The notes: generated from the sequence alone by a model not told the origin. 64,000 nt of DNA from Novosphingobium sp. 28-62-57 (GCA_002256985.1 NCGO01000002.1:434001-498000), one strand, 5' to 3'; positions 8,822-17,053 are shown, counted from the first letter of the stretch. Translations and numbers: made by a program.

Positions 8822-9054
8822 GCGCGCGCTCTAACACCCGGTTGCGTCGATGTCATCCATCCGCGCGACTCGACAGACCATCTTCAGGTGCAATCCGTGT
8901 CCGAAATCACATCGCTGCAAACGATTCATCGGGGGACTCACACGGTTCGGCGTGGTTAACCGGATTCGGATTCGCCAGTAGGTACACCCGCGTATACCGC
9001 GCTCCCCGACGGGAATACGAAGACAGACGCAAGAACGACGGGGGTCGCCTAACT

Positions 9055-10254
9055 GTGCCATCACCAAAGCCAGTCCGCTTGCGGATCAGCGATGCCGTGT
9101 TCACGGCCATCGCACAGGCACGCGCATGGTTTCCCGAGCGCGAGTTCTTTATGCGCTCGCAGGGGCAGGTTCGCTTTATCAAGGTGTCCTCGCGCCTGCA
9201 GATGGGCGTGGCAGGCGGCATTGCTGCTGCGGTCTTGCTCTGGCTCGGCGCAATGGGTGTTGCCCTGATCTCGCAACTCACCGCCGCGCGCGATCATGCG
9301 GTTCTGCTTGAGCGCGAAGCGGCCATTGCCACAGCCGAAAGCCGCGTGGCCAAATATCGTGGCGGGATCGAAGGCGTGGCCGATGATCTGAGCCGCCGTC
9401 AGGACTTTATCGAAAAGGCCATCGAAGGCACGATCGGCGCACTGCCCAAGGACCTGCCGCAGGGCACCGTATCCGACAGCAGTGCCGAAGCGGCCAAGAC
9501 CGTGCGCAAGATTTCGATGGAACTGCCCGAGGCCAAGCGTTTGGCCGAAGTGGAAGCGCGCCAGCTCGTCTTCATCGAACGGCTCACCCGTTTTGCCGAT
9601 GCCCGCGCCACGCAGGCCGAAACCGCGATCCGGCGTGTGGGGCTCAACCCCGCGTTGCTGCGTGCGTCGGCGCGTGAAGCGCAGGGCGGCCCATTGATCC
9701 GGCTGTTCACAGGCGCTGACAATTCCACCGACCCGCGCTTTGCCCGGCTTGGTGCCAGCCTTGAACGCATGGCGGCGCTGGAAAAGGGCTTGGCCCGCAT
9801 CCCCAACACGTTGCCTGCCAGTCTGGAATATATCTCCAGCGGCTTTGGCTATCGCTCTGACCCGTTCACCGGGGGGCCCGCCTTCCACGCCGGGCTCGAT
9901 TTCCGCGGGCCGAAGGGCGCGCCGATCTATGCCGCGGCCGCAGGCACGGTCAGTTTTGTCGGCGTGAAGCAGGGCTATGGCCGGGTGGTGGAAATCAGCC
10001 ACGGCAACGGATTGATGACCCGCTACGCCCACATGTCGCGCACCGGGGCGCAATTGGGCCAGAAGGTTGATGCTGGCGCCGGCATCGGCCAGATCGGCAG
10101 CACCGGGCGCTCCACCGGCCCCCATCTCCATTTTGAAGTGCGGATCAATGACCGCCCGGTCAATCCGCGCCCCTTCCTTGAGGCAAACAGGCATGTTCAG
10201 GAAATCCGCGCCGGAAACGTCGCGCAGCACGATGACCACAAGCACGGGGAATAA
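9055..10254 (+). CDS. M23 family peptidoglycan DD-metalloendopeptidase, membrane-anchored
   Basis: Probably a murein hydrolase or cell-wall shape factor. A GTG at 9055 gives 399 residues. A longer in-frame opening back to 8842 lacks family resemblance, and an ATG at 9151 is another candidate. A conserved segment FFMRSQGQVRFIKVSS precedes one membrane helix at about residues 48-70. A coiled-coil-rich region spans about 75-230, and the C-terminal LytM domain starts near residue 260. The zinc ligands are visible: HAGLDF with the motif H-x3-D, and HLHFEVRIND. The gene overlaps the bactofilin gene by 62 bases. In other alphaproteobacteria M23 peptidases work with bactofilin scaffolds, which supports a morphogenetic role. 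That role is inferred from context. Confidence 0.9.
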   Translation: MPSPKPVRLRISDAVFTAIAQARAWFPEREFFMRSQGQVRFIKVSSRLQMGVAGGIAAAVLLWLGAMGVALISQLTAARDHAVLLEREAAIATAESRVAKYRGGIEGVADDLSRRQDFIEKAIEGTIGALPKDLPQGTVSDSSAEAAKTVRKISMELPEAKRLAEVEARQLVFIERLTRFADARATQAETAIRRVGLNPALLRASAREAQGGPLIRLFTGADNSTDPRFARLGASLERMAALEKGLARIPNTLPASLEYISSGFGYRSDPFTGGPAFHAGLDFRGPKGAPIYAAAAGTVSFVGVKQGYGRVVEISHGNGLMTRYAHMSRTGAQLGQKVDAGAGIGQIGSTGRSTGPHLHFEVRINDRPVNPRPFLEANRHVQEIRAGNVAQHDDHKHGE

Positions 10255-10612
10255 TGCGGGTATGGCTGCGACGTTTTCCATTCTGGGTGCTGATGTCAGC
10301 ATAAAAGGCGATCTTTCCGCCTCGGCAGACCTGCATATCGATGGCACGGTCGAAGGCGACATTACCTGCGCCGCGCTGGTGCAGGGCGAAAAGAGCACGG
10401 TCACCGGCGCAATCACGGCGCAGAGCGCGCGGCTTTCGGGCACGGTCAAAGGCTCTATCGAAGCGGGCGAACTGGTGATTTTGAAGACCGCACGCATCCA
10501 CGGCGATGTGACTTATGATGCCTTGACCATTGAACAGGGCGCGCAAGTGGACGGCAAGTTTGCTCACCGGCTGCAATTGGTCGAGGAAGCTCCATTGGCT
10601 CTGGTGCGCTAG
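10193..10612 (+). CDS. Bactofilin (polymerising cytoskeletal protein)
   Basis: Bactofilins form beta-helical filaments that organise cell-wall enzymes. Starting at the ATG 10193 (GAGG about 10 bases upstream) the protein is 139 residues. A short disordered Ser/Thr-rich N terminus is followed by the bactofilin core from about residue 25, with the opening FSILGADVSIKGDLSAS and the repeated pattern HIDGTVEGDI / SGTVKGSI typical of DUF583. The reading frame starts inside the preceding M23 peptidase gene in another frame, so the two are probably translationally coupled. A terminator-like hairpin follows at 10671-10692. Family is certain; its partner peptidase is inferred from the overlap. Confidence 0.94.
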   Translation: MFRKSAPETSRSTMTTSTGNNAGMAATFSILGADVSIKGDLSASADLHIDGTVEGDITCAALVQGEKSTVTGAITAQSARLSGTVKGSIEAGELVILKTARIHGDVTYDALTIEQGAQVDGKFAHRLQLVEEAPLALVR

Positions 10613-10670
10613 TCGCATCAAACAAAAACTTGCCGTTTTCGCATTCCGGGCTTACATCGGCGAGGTTCAA

Positions 10671-10697
10671 GGCCGCTCCGCAAGGGGCGGCCCTTAT
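10671..10697 (+). terminator. Rho-independent terminator after the bactofilin gene
   Basis: A 9-bp stem (GGCCGCTCC with GGGGCGGCC, one wobble) with a GCAA tetraloop is followed by CTTATTGT. It separates the peptidase/bactofilin pair from the TrcR-like gene. Confidence 0.7.
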
Positions 10698-10757
10698 TGT
10701 ATCCGCTTTTCAGGTCAGGTTCGCAATTTGCTGGACCGGCCCTTCGGGAGACTGTCC

Positions 10758-11462
10758 GTGAGCAACCAGCCCACGTATCCGCTGATGCCACATGCAACCG
10801 CATCGTGGCTTGTCGACAACACCGCGCTGACGTTTGAGCAGATTTCGGAATTCTGCGGACTGCACATTCTAGAAGTGCAGGCCATGGCCGATGATCTGGC
10901 AGGCCAGAAGTACACCGGGCGCGATCCGCTGCATTCGGGCGAACTGAATCAGGCCGAGATCGACAAGGGCCAGGCCAATCCCGAATACAAGCTGAAGATG
11001 CAGCGCGCGCCGATCTCGGTCAGCCGCACCAAGGGCCCGCGCTATACCCCGGTGTCCAAGCGTCAGGACAAGCCCGATGGCATCGCATGGATTCTGCGCA
11101 ACCACCCCGAAGTGTCGGACGCGCAGATCGGCAAGCTGATCGGCACGACCCGCACCACGATCGCTGCGATTCGTGATCGCAGCCACTGGAACATCGCCAA
11201 CATCAACCCGAAGGACCCGGTCACGCTGGGTCTGTGTTCGCAGCGTGAACTCGATTCGCTGGTGGCCAAGGCCGCGAAGAAGGCCGGCATCGAAGACGAT
11301 GGCTCCGCCGCGGTCCGCCTCGGCACTGATCGCGATGCCCTGATCGAAGAACTGCGCGCAGAGCGTCAGGCCTCGGTCAAGGCCGCATCAGAAGCCGCAC
11401 AAGAAGCCGAAGCTGCCGCATGGCTCGCCGCCCGCCGCGCCGAAGGCATTTCGGACAGCTGA
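10758..11462 (+). CDS. Cell cycle transcriptional regulator TrcR-like (DUF1013)
   Basis: A 234-residue protein starting at the GTG 10758; the longer opening upstream has no family resemblance and crosses the terminator. The start MSNQPTYPLMPHATASWL is characteristic of the alphaproteobacterial DUF1013 family, which includes regulators annotated as TrcR. The central region has a predicted helix-turn-helix (SDAQIGKLIGTTRTTIAAI at about residues 120-138) followed by RSHWN. The C-terminal 50 residues are highly helical and rich in Ala/Glu, probably a coiled coil. It is a lone gene bounded by terminators on both sides. Family assignment is strong. A cell-cycle role comes from the family name and is not shown here. 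Confidence 0.9.
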   Translation: MSNQPTYPLMPHATASWLVDNTALTFEQISEFCGLHILEVQAMADDLAGQKYTGRDPLHSGELNQAEIDKGQANPEYKLKMQRAPISVSRTKGPRYTPVSKRQDKPDGIAWILRNHPEVSDAQIGKLIGTTRTTIAAIRDRSHWNIANINPKDPVTLGLCSQRELDSLVAKAAKKAGIEDDGSAAVRLGTDRDALIEELRAERQASVKAASEAAQEAEAAAWLAARRAEGISDS

Positions 11463-11485
11463 GCTTTGGCTGAGCGTTGCATTGA

Positions 11486-11517
11486 AAGGGCTGTCCCTGC
11501 AAAGGGGCGGCCTTTTT
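11486..11517 (+). terminator. Rho-independent terminator after trcR-like gene
   Basis: A 12-bp stem with wobble pairs (AAGGGCTGTCCC with GGGGCGGCCTTT), a 6-base loop and a run of T residues, 24 bases past the stop codon. Confidence 0.85.
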
Positions 11518-11625
11518 CATGACCGGTAACCTGCTGTTGCGGGATTGCAGAAATGCCTGCGGAGTTAAAATGTCTGCGGAGTTTCAGGGATTCATTTCCC
11601 CGCCAATCCCGGCTAGACCCCGCCC

Positions 11626-12051
11626 ATGCTGCTGCACATCATCGCCCGCGGAAAGATTGGCCGCTCGCCCGAGGCGGAGCTGGTGGAGCGCTATGCCAAG
11701 CGCATTGCTTGGGGCCTGAAGGTTACCGAACTGCCCGACCGGGGCGGCACCATCCCCGCGCCTGCGCAAACGCCGGTCCGCACTGTGGCGCTGGACGAGC
11801 GGGGCAAGCAGCTGACCTCCAGCGAATTTGCCGAGATCCTCGGGCGCTGGCGCGATGATGGCGTGCGCGAGGCGCGGTTCTTGATCGGCGCAGCAGACGG
11901 GCATGACGATCCTTTGCGTGATTCTGCCGATCTGCTGATCGCGTTTGGCAAGGCCACCTGGCCGCACATGCTGGCGCGCGCGATGCTGGCTGAACAGCTG
12001 TGGCGGGCGACCAGCATTCTTGCTGGCCATCCCTATCATCGCGAGGGATAA
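11626..12051 (+). CDS. rlmH: 23S rRNA (pseudouridine1915-N3)-methyltransferase RlmH
   Basis: A SPOUT-class methyltransferase that methylates pseudouridine 1915 in helix 69 of 23S rRNA, using S-adenosylmethionine. It is 141 residues, slightly short of the usual 155 because of small internal gaps. The knot region shows FLIGAADGHD near residue 86 and the C-terminal AEQLWRATSILAGHPYHRE, which is diagnostic. It begins at the ATG 11626. The EnvC-like gene starts 9 bases after its stop, so the two are probably co-transcribed. rsfS, its usual upstream neighbour, is on the other strand about 5 kb away. Confidence 0.95.
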   Translation: MLLHIIARGKIGRSPEAELVERYAKRIAWGLKVTELPDRGGTIPAPAQTPVRTVALDERGKQLTSSEFAEILGRWRDDGVREARFLIGAADGHDDPLRDSADLLIAFGKATWPHMLARAMLAEQLWRATSILAGHPYHREG

Positions 12052-12059
12052 GCGGCGGC

Positions 12060-13277
12060 ATGACGTCACGCTTTGCGTTCCTTTCCCTATGTTTGGCGCT
12101 TGCCGGCTTTGCCGCATGGCAGGTCAGTGCCCAACAAGGCACGGCCTATGCCGATGCGGATGAGGCCGGCGAAGTGCTGCGCCGGGCAAGTCAAGCATTG
12201 AGCCAGACGCGCGCGCGGGCCGAGCAACTGGAGCAGGCCGCACGCAAGGCGACCGCAGAGGCCGACCGCACTGCGCGTGAGGCCGCAGCCGTGGCCGCGC
12301 GCATCCAGCAGTCCGAAGCCGAAATCCAACTGGCGCAGGCGAAAGTCGCCCTGATCGAACGCCAGCGTGAAACCTTGCGCACCCGCATGGCGCAGCGGCA
12401 GGAGCCGGTCGTGCGGTTGACCGCGGCGCTGCAGATGATGGCGCGCCGCCCGCTGGCCTTCAGCCTCGTGCGGGCCGAATCCTTGCGCGATACGGTGCAT
12501 CTGCGCGCGGTGATGGAGACCATGCTGCCCGAAGTGCGCCGCCGCACCGCTGGCCTGCGCGCCGAGATCGAGCGCGGGCGCAAGCTGCAGGCCGAAGCGC
12601 AAAGGGCGGCGAACGAACGGCGTGAGGGCGAAAAGTCGCTGCTCGCTCGCCGATCCGAACTGGCCGCGCTGGAAAGCCGCCAGCGCCTTGCCTCACGCGA
12701 TGCCCAAGGGGTGGCAAGCCGTGAAGCGGACCGGGCGATGGCGCTGGCTGAACAGACGCGCGACTTGTCCTCGCTGCTGGATCGGCTGGAGGATGACGGA
12801 TCGCTGCGGCAGCAACTGGCTGCGCTGCCTGGTCCGATCCTGCCGCCCTCTCGTCCCGGCGATCTGCTGCAGGTGATCGATGTGCCGCCGCCCTTGCTGG
12901 TGGCCAATGCGCCGCGCCTGCCGTGGATCATGCCCGTCAGTGGGCGGCTGGTTTCAGGGTTTGGTGCGCAATCGCCCACCGGGCTTACCACCGGAGTTAC
13001 GCTGGCCCCGGCGGCGGGCGCGCAAGTGGTCTCACCCGCCGATGGCCGCGTGGCCTTCGCCGGGCCCTATCGCGGCTATGGCACCATCGTGATTGTCGAA
13101 CATGCTGGCGGGTGGACCACACTGGTCACCAATCTGGGCCGGATTGCCGCAACCGTGGGGGAAAAGGTGGTGCAGGGATCGCCCCTCGGCACCGCCGGGC
13201 CGGGCCGACCTGTGCTGAGCGTGGAACTGCGGCGCGATGGTGCGCCGGTCAATCCGCTGGAGCAGCAGGGCGGCTGA
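12060..13277 (+). CDS. EnvC-like murein hydrolase activator (LytM/M23 domain)
   Basis: A periplasmic factor expected to activate amidases that split septal peptidoglycan. From the ATG at 12060 it has 405 residues, with a signal peptide (about residues 1-24, ending VSAQQ). A long coiled coil of Ala/Arg/Glu-rich heptads covers about 30-240, and a C-terminal LytM domain starts near residue 285. In that domain the canonical zinc ligands are not conserved: the first motif reads TGVTLAPAAG where active enzymes have H-x3-D. It is therefore probably non-catalytic, as in EnvC and NlpD. It follows rlmH closely and precedes the CtpA protease gene, an order common in alphaproteobacteria. Confidence 0.92.
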   Translation: MTSRFAFLSLCLALAGFAAWQVSAQQGTAYADADEAGEVLRRASQALSQTRARAEQLEQAARKATAEADRTAREAAAVAARIQQSEAEIQLAQAKVALIERQRETLRTRMAQRQEPVVRLTAALQMMARRPLAFSLVRAESLRDTVHLRAVMETMLPEVRRRTAGLRAEIERGRKLQAEAQRAANERREGEKSLLARRSELAALESRQRLASRDAQGVASREADRAMALAEQTRDLSSLLDRLEDDGSLRQQLAALPGPILPPSRPGDLLQVIDVPPPLLVANAPRLPWIMPVSGRLVSGFGAQSPTGLTTGVTLAPAAGAQVVSPADGRVAFAGPYRGYGTIVIVEHAGGWTTLVTNLGRIAATVGEKVVQGSPLGTAGPGRPVLSVELRRDGAPVNPLEQQGG

Positions 13278-13397
13278 CTTGCGCGATGATAACCCGCAGA
13301 CTGTCCCGGACTGCACCAAAACCTCATCTGGCGTTAATTCCCCGGCGGCTATACACTGTTCCCTATGCATGGTTCTTCGCGAAAGGCCCCAAGGGCA

Positions 13398-14741
13398 ATG
13401 AAGTTCGCTCCTCTCCTGCGCGTCACCGCGCTCGTTACCGCTGTTGCGCTGATACCAGTGGCCACCTCGGGCCTTGCCGCGGTCGATGCCAAGACCGGGC
13501 CTGAGTTTGGCAAACTGCTGGCGGTCTATGAGCGGATCAAATCGAACTACGTCGAACCGGTTGAGGACGACAAGCTGCTCAAGGGCGCGATTGATGGCAT
13601 GCTGGCCACGCTCGATCCGCACAGCGCCTTTCTCGATGCCCGCGATTTCGAAAATCTGCGCACCCAGACCGAAGGGTCTTACGGTGGGCTTGGCCTGTCG
13701 GTGACGCTCGATGATGGCGCGGTCAAAGTCATCGCGCCGACCAAAGGCAGCCCCGCCGATCTGGCCGGGGTCAAGGCGGGCGATTTCATCACGCATCTGG
13801 ATGGCAAGCTGATCTATGGCGGCTCGCTCGATGAAGCGGTCGATCAGATGCGCGGTGTGCCCGGCACGCAGATCAAGCTCAGCGTGTTCCGCCCTGGCCG
13901 TGATGAACCCTTTGATGTGACCATCACCCGCAAGATCATCGAACTGAAGCCGGTCGAATGGGAACTGCAGGGCAATGTCGCGGTGATCTCGGTCTCCAGC
14001 TTCAGCGCCGATGTTGGGGCCTCGGTCAAGAAGGCCTGGGCCGAAGCGAAGGCGAAAGCAGGCGGCAATGTCTCGGGCCTCGTGCTCGATCTGCGCGGCA
14101 ACCCCGGTGGCCTGCTGGACGAGGCGATTGCCCTGTCCGACCTGTTCCTGGAACGCGGCACAATCGTTTCGCAGCGTGGCCGCTATGCCCGCGATACCGA
14201 GGTTTATCCGGCGGAAATCGATACCAAGGGCGATATCGCCAAGGGCACGCCGATGATCGTGCTGATCGACGAAGGCTCCGCCTCGGCCTCTGAAATCGTG
14301 GCGGGCGCGCTGCAGGATCAACACCGCGCGGTGGTGATGGGCCAGCGCAGCTTTGGCAAGGGCAGCGTGCAGACGCTGATCCCGCTGACCAAGGATACCG
14401 CGGTAAAGCTGACGACAGCACGCTACTACACGCCATCGGGCCGGTCGGTGCAGGAAGGCGGGATCGATCCCGATATAACCGTGCCGCAGATTTCCGATCC
14501 CGATCTGCGCAAGCGGCAGGCGCGGTCCTATCGTGAGAGCGATCTGCGCGGCCACTTGATCAACGAGATCAAGCTGGAGGACAAGGATCTTGAGAAGGAC
14601 AAGATCGACGATCCTCGTTTCAAGATGACGGCGGAAGAGCTGAAGGCCAAGAATATCAAGGACTTCCAGCTCCATTATGCGGTGCAGGCGCTGGGCCGCA
14701 CGGCACCGCGCGGCACGCTTGCGGTCAAGGCAAAGCGGTAA
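13398..14741 (+). CDS. Carboxyl-terminal processing protease, S41 family (CtpA-like)
   Basis: A periplasmic serine protease with a Ser-Lys dyad that trims envelope proteins. The ATG at 13398 is preferred because AAGGG sits 7 bases upstream and a signal peptide follows immediately. An in-frame ATG at 13365 would add 11 residues. The protein is 447 residues. It has a signal peptide (about 1-26), an N-terminal helical segment, a PDZ domain at about 85-165 (GGLGLSVTLDDGAVKVIAP) and the catalytic core. That core contains LDLRGNPGGLL near 230, the nucleophile region DEGSASASEIVAGALQD near 292, and the lysine in GQRSFGKGSVQT near 320. It lies 120 bases after the EnvC-like gene; Ctp proteases are often next to EnvC factors and regulate cell-wall hydrolases. 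Confidence 0.95.
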   Translation: MKFAPLLRVTALVTAVALIPVATSGLAAVDAKTGPEFGKLLAVYERIKSNYVEPVEDDKLLKGAIDGMLATLDPHSAFLDARDFENLRTQTEGSYGGLGLSVTLDDGAVKVIAPTKGSPADLAGVKAGDFITHLDGKLIYGGSLDEAVDQMRGVPGTQIKLSVFRPGRDEPFDVTITRKIIELKPVEWELQGNVAVISVSSFSADVGASVKKAWAEAKAKAGGNVSGLVLDLRGNPGGLLDEAIALSDLFLERGTIVSQRGRYARDTEVYPAEIDTKGDIAKGTPMIVLIDEGSASASEIVAGALQDQHRAVVMGQRSFGKGSVQTLIPLTKDTAVKLTTARYYTPSGRSVQEGGIDPDITVPQISDPDLRKRQARSYRESDLRGHLINEIKLEDKDLEKDKIDDPRFKMTAEELKAKNIKDFQLHYAVQALGRTAPRGTLAVKAKR

Positions 14742-14754
14742 TAGGGCACTGGGC

Positions 14755-15243
14755 ATGAATTCCCGCAATGCCGCCTATGCCCTTGCCTTGGTCGTGCCTG
14801 CCGCAGCGATGGGCGGAGCGCTGATTTCGCAATATGGGTTCGGCCTCTATCCGTGCGAGATGTGCTGGTGGCAGCGCTACCCGCACATTGCGGCCATCGT
14901 GCTGGCGCTGCTGGCCTTCACGATGAAAGGCCGGGGTGCGGGCGATATGGCCGTGATCCTTGCCGCCATCGCCGTCGGTATTTCCGGGCTGATCGGCGGG
15001 TTTCACGCAGGGGTGGAGTATGGCTGGTGGGAGGGCATCACGGCTTGCGCCACAGTGGCCTCGGGCACCGGAAACCCGCTTGATGCGATCATGAACGCGC
15101 CTTTGGTCCGCTGCGACGTTGCACCATGGTCCCTCTTTGGAATCAGTCTCGCCGGGTTCAATTTCCTGATATCGACAGGGTGCGCGGTGTTCATTTTTGC
15201 GCTGCTCGGCAAGGCCCGCAATCCGGGCCGCAAAGGACTTTGA
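14755..15243 (+). CDS. dsbB: Disulfide bond formation protein B
   Basis: An inner-membrane quinone reductase that reoxidises the periplasmic dithiol oxidase DsbA. It is 162 residues with four predicted membrane helices. The first redox pair CEMC is at residues 34-37, directly before the conserved WWQRYPH. The second pair is Cys98 and Cys120 in the periplasmic loop, as required for electron transfer to ubiquinone. The start ATG at 14755 is 14 bases after ctpA. The gene ends with TGA at 15241-15243, and coq7 starts 2 bases later. Placing a ubiquinone-dependent oxidase next to a ubiquinone biosynthesis gene is sensible. Confidence 0.95.
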   Translation: MNSRNAAYALALVVPAAAMGGALISQYGFGLYPCEMCWWQRYPHIAAIVLALLAFTMKGRGAGDMAVILAAIAVGISGLIGGFHAGVEYGWWEGITACATVASGTGNPLDAIMNAPLVRCDVAPWSLFGISLAGFNFLISTGCAVFIFALLGKARNPGRKGL

Positions 15244-15244
15244 G

Positions 15245-15757
15245 ATGACTGCCAAAACCGCTGAAATGCTGCGCGTGGATCAGGCTGGAGAATTCGGCGC
15301 TACCCGCATCTACGCCGGGCAACTGGCGGTGATGGGCAACCGCGCGCCGCATTCGGCCGAGATTGCCGCGATGGCCGAACAGGAAGCGGGCCACAACCAG
15401 CGCTTCGATGCCCTGCTGATCAAGCGCGGCGTGCGCCCCACGGCTCTGCGCCCCGTGTGGTCCATCGCGGGCTTTGCGCTGGGCGCAGCTACGGCGCTGA
15501 TCGGGCCAAAGGCGGCCATGGCCTGCACCGCCGCGATCGAGACCGAGATCGACAAGCACTATACCGAACAGCTTGAAGAACTGGGCGACAGCGACCCGGA
15601 ACTGTCCGATATGATCCGCGAATTCCGCGATGACGAGCGCGAGCACCGCGATGCTGCGCTGGCCGCAGGCGCGGAAGAGGCGCCAGCCTATCCGGTCCTG
15701 TTCCACGCGATCCGCCTTGGCTGCCGCGCGGCCATTGCGGTCAGCAAGCGGATCTAA
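15245..15757 (+). CDS. coq7: Demethoxyubiquinone hydroxylase family protein (Coq7)
   Basis: A di-iron monooxygenase that performs a late hydroxylation in ubiquinone synthesis (2-polyprenyl-3-methyl-6-methoxy-1,4-benzoquinol hydroxylase). It is 170 residues, the compact size of alphaproteobacterial Coq7. Iron ligands are visible in order: Glu in QAGEFGATRIYAGQ, the E-x2-H in EQEAGHNQRF, Glu in ETEIDKHYTEQ, and DDEREHRDAAL (E-x2-H). The start ATG at 15245 follows the dsbB stop within two bases, with GGACTTTGAG just upstream. It is probably the last gene of the rlmH-envC-ctpA-dsbB-coq7 stretch. Confidence 0.95.
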   Translation: MTAKTAEMLRVDQAGEFGATRIYAGQLAVMGNRAPHSAEIAAMAEQEAGHNQRFDALLIKRGVRPTALRPVWSIAGFALGAATALIGPKAAMACTAAIETEIDKHYTEQLEELGDSDPELSDMIREFRDDEREHRDAALAAGAEEAPAYPVLFHAIRLGCRAAIAVSKRI

Positions 15758-15781
15758 GCCGACCTGCCTTCCAACCCAACC

Positions 15782-15850
15782 CCCGCTCATCCTGAGCTTG
15801 TCGAAGGATGGGTTGGCGCAACATGCTTCGACAAGCTCAGCATGAGCGGG
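15782..15850. repeat. Palindromic repeat, CTTGTCGAAG family
   Basis: Inverted arms of 25 bases at 15782-15806 and 15826-15850 (one mismatch), built around CTGAGCTTGTCGAAG / CTTCGACAAGCTCAG. It follows coq7 and may end its transcript. This sequence type recurs in many sphingomonad genomes (general knowledge). Confidence 0.8.
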
Positions 15851-15960
15851 CAGGGTGTTGTTGGGAAGCCCGCTCAACCCAGTGGGGAACCCAAGCCCTT
15901 CATCTACCATTCACAGCAGGCGCGCCCTATATCGGGGGCAAGCCTGACTGGAGATTCACA

Positions 15961-16518
15961 ATGAAGCGCCTGATTCCTGCCGCCCTGCTGCTGTCTAGCG
16001 CGCTCGCCGCTCCGGCTTTGGCACAAGATCAGAATCTGGTCGATCCTTCGGGCGAGCGGGTGAACCAGTTGATCGTCTATGGCGATGATCCTTGCCCCAA
16101 ATCGGATGGCAACACGATCACCGTCTGCGCGCGCAAGGAAGAGGAAGAGCGTTTCCGCATTCCCAAACCGTTCCGCGATAATCCCTCTGCCCCCGGCAAT
16201 CGCGCATGGACCGACCGGGTCCGGGCTTATGAAACCGTGGGCAATTTTGGCACAAACTCCTGTTCCGCCGTCGGTGGCGGCGGAGCCACCGGCTGCCTCA
16301 CCCGGCTGATCGACCGCGCCTATGCCGAAAAGAAGAACGGCCCCGACGTGCAGTTTGGCCAGATGATCGAGGAAGAGCGCGAAAAGCGGCTCAGCACGAT
16401 TGATGCCGATGCCGCTGCCGAACAGGCCCGCGTCGAACAGATCGAACGCGAATATGAAGCAAGGTTGAAGCGCGAACGCGACGGCGTGCCTGTGCCTGCG
16501 GCCGAGAGCGATAGATAA
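15961..16518 (+). CDS. Exported protein of unknown function, cysteine-motif family A
   Basis: Not a recognised family. It is 185 residues with a clear Sec signal peptide (residues 1-21, ending ALAQ). The mature part opens with a conserved-looking segment holding Cys45 and Cys56 around DGNTITVCARKE, then ERFRIP. A Gly-rich region has two more cysteines (Cys100 in NSCSA and another near residue 110 in TGCL), so two disulfides are possible. The C-terminal third is a charged helix rich in Glu/Arg, probably a coiled coil. The same DG-TI-VC-KE-ER-RIP pattern occurs in the unrelated-locus gene at 52091, so the two look like paralogs. The start ATG is at 15961, after a GGAG at about 15950. Location is periplasm or outer membrane by inference. 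Confidence 0.85.
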   Translation: MKRLIPAALLLSSALAAPALAQDQNLVDPSGERVNQLIVYGDDPCPKSDGNTITVCARKEEEERFRIPKPFRDNPSAPGNRAWTDRVRAYETVGNFGTNSCSAVGGGGATGCLTRLIDRAYAEKKNGPDVQFGQMIEEEREKRLSTIDADAAAEQARVEQIEREYEARLKRERDGVPVPAAESDR

Positions 16519-16621
16519 CTTACCACCTTGGCGCTTGCAGTTAACAAAATGCTGACAAGCTGTGGAAAAGCTGTGTGCTGGACTCGCTCTAGTTGGCCGC
16601 AGACGGGATTATAACCATGAC

Positions 16622-16672
16622 GGTGAAGTGGGAGCCGAGTCGTTACCTCGGCCCCCTTCACTCCACCACGAA
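16622..16672 (+). other. Stable hairpin in the leader of the Cas2-like gene
   Basis: The segment forms an imperfect stem (GTGAAG...GCCGAG with CTCGGC...CTTCAC) around a 7-base loop. It lies 90 bases upstream of the Cas2-like start and has no adjacent T tract, so it could be a regulatory RNA structure. Nothing else recognisable lies in 16519-16764. Confidence 0.35.
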
Positions 16673-16703
16673 GGCAATCGCCGGTGGACAGGCTTGTTCA
16701 GCG

Positions 16704-16720
16704 ATAGGAATCCTATTCCT
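16704..16720. promoter_or_regulatory. Operator-like palindrome upstream of the Cas2-like gene
   Basis: ATAGGAATCCTAT (6-1-6 palindrome) overlaps AGGAATCCTATTCCT (6-3-6 inverted repeat), 45 bases before the start codon. It could bind a dimeric regulator; no regulator gene is adjacent. Confidence 0.3.
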
Positions 16721-16764
16721 TTTGCATCTTGGGTCAAGGGCGATTGCGATTAACGGAGGGCCAT

Positions 16765-17046
16765 ATGGGCACCTACATCGTAACGTACGACCTGCTGAAG
16801 CAAGGTCAGAACTATGACTGCATCACCAAGAAGCTTAAGGCATATCCCACGCATTGGCATATGCAGGGATCTGTTTGGCTCATCGAAACGAGCCAAACAG
16901 CTGTTCAAGTCAGGGACAATCTTTCGCCTTGTTTGGATCAGAATGACAAGCTTTTTGTGGCCAGTCTTGATGGCGAAGCTGCGTGGTCAGGTTATTCCAA
17001 CCAAGTCAGCAATTGGGTCAAGGCGCGTCTAGAAAAGACCGCGTAA
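16765..17046 (+). CDS. Stand-alone Cas2-like / SinR-family ferredoxin-fold protein
   Basis: A 93-residue protein with a strong Shine-Dalgarno (GGAGG, 5 bases from the ATG at 16765). The first strand TYIVTYDL, ending in Asp, then a helix (NYDCITKKLKAYP), a second strand GSVWLIET and a further strand KLFVASL match the Cas2/VapD-type ferredoxin fold. In Cas2 the Asp after the first strand is the metal-binding residue. Small solitary proteins of this type are annotated as SinR family and have no established function. No cas1 or other cas gene and no repeat array is present nearby. Codon use and composition are more A/T-rich than flanking genes, which suggests acquisition. Fold assignment is by eye. 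Nuclease activity is not assumed. Confidence 0.8.
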   Translation: MGTYIVTYDLLKQGQNYDCITKKLKAYPTHWHMQGSVWLIETSQTAVQVRDNLSPCLDQNDKLFVASLDGEAAWSGYSNQVSNWVKARLEKTA

Positions 17047-17053
17047 GTCGAGT

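Noticed and set aside
13032-14768. 578-codon minus-strand frame opposite the CtpA and EnvC genes
   Set aside because: Shadow of two confident genes; no homology pattern.
16562-16817. Two short frames upstream of and overlapping the Cas2-like gene
   Set aside because: They overlap the hairpin and the real gene start and have poor ribosome-binding sites and no homology.
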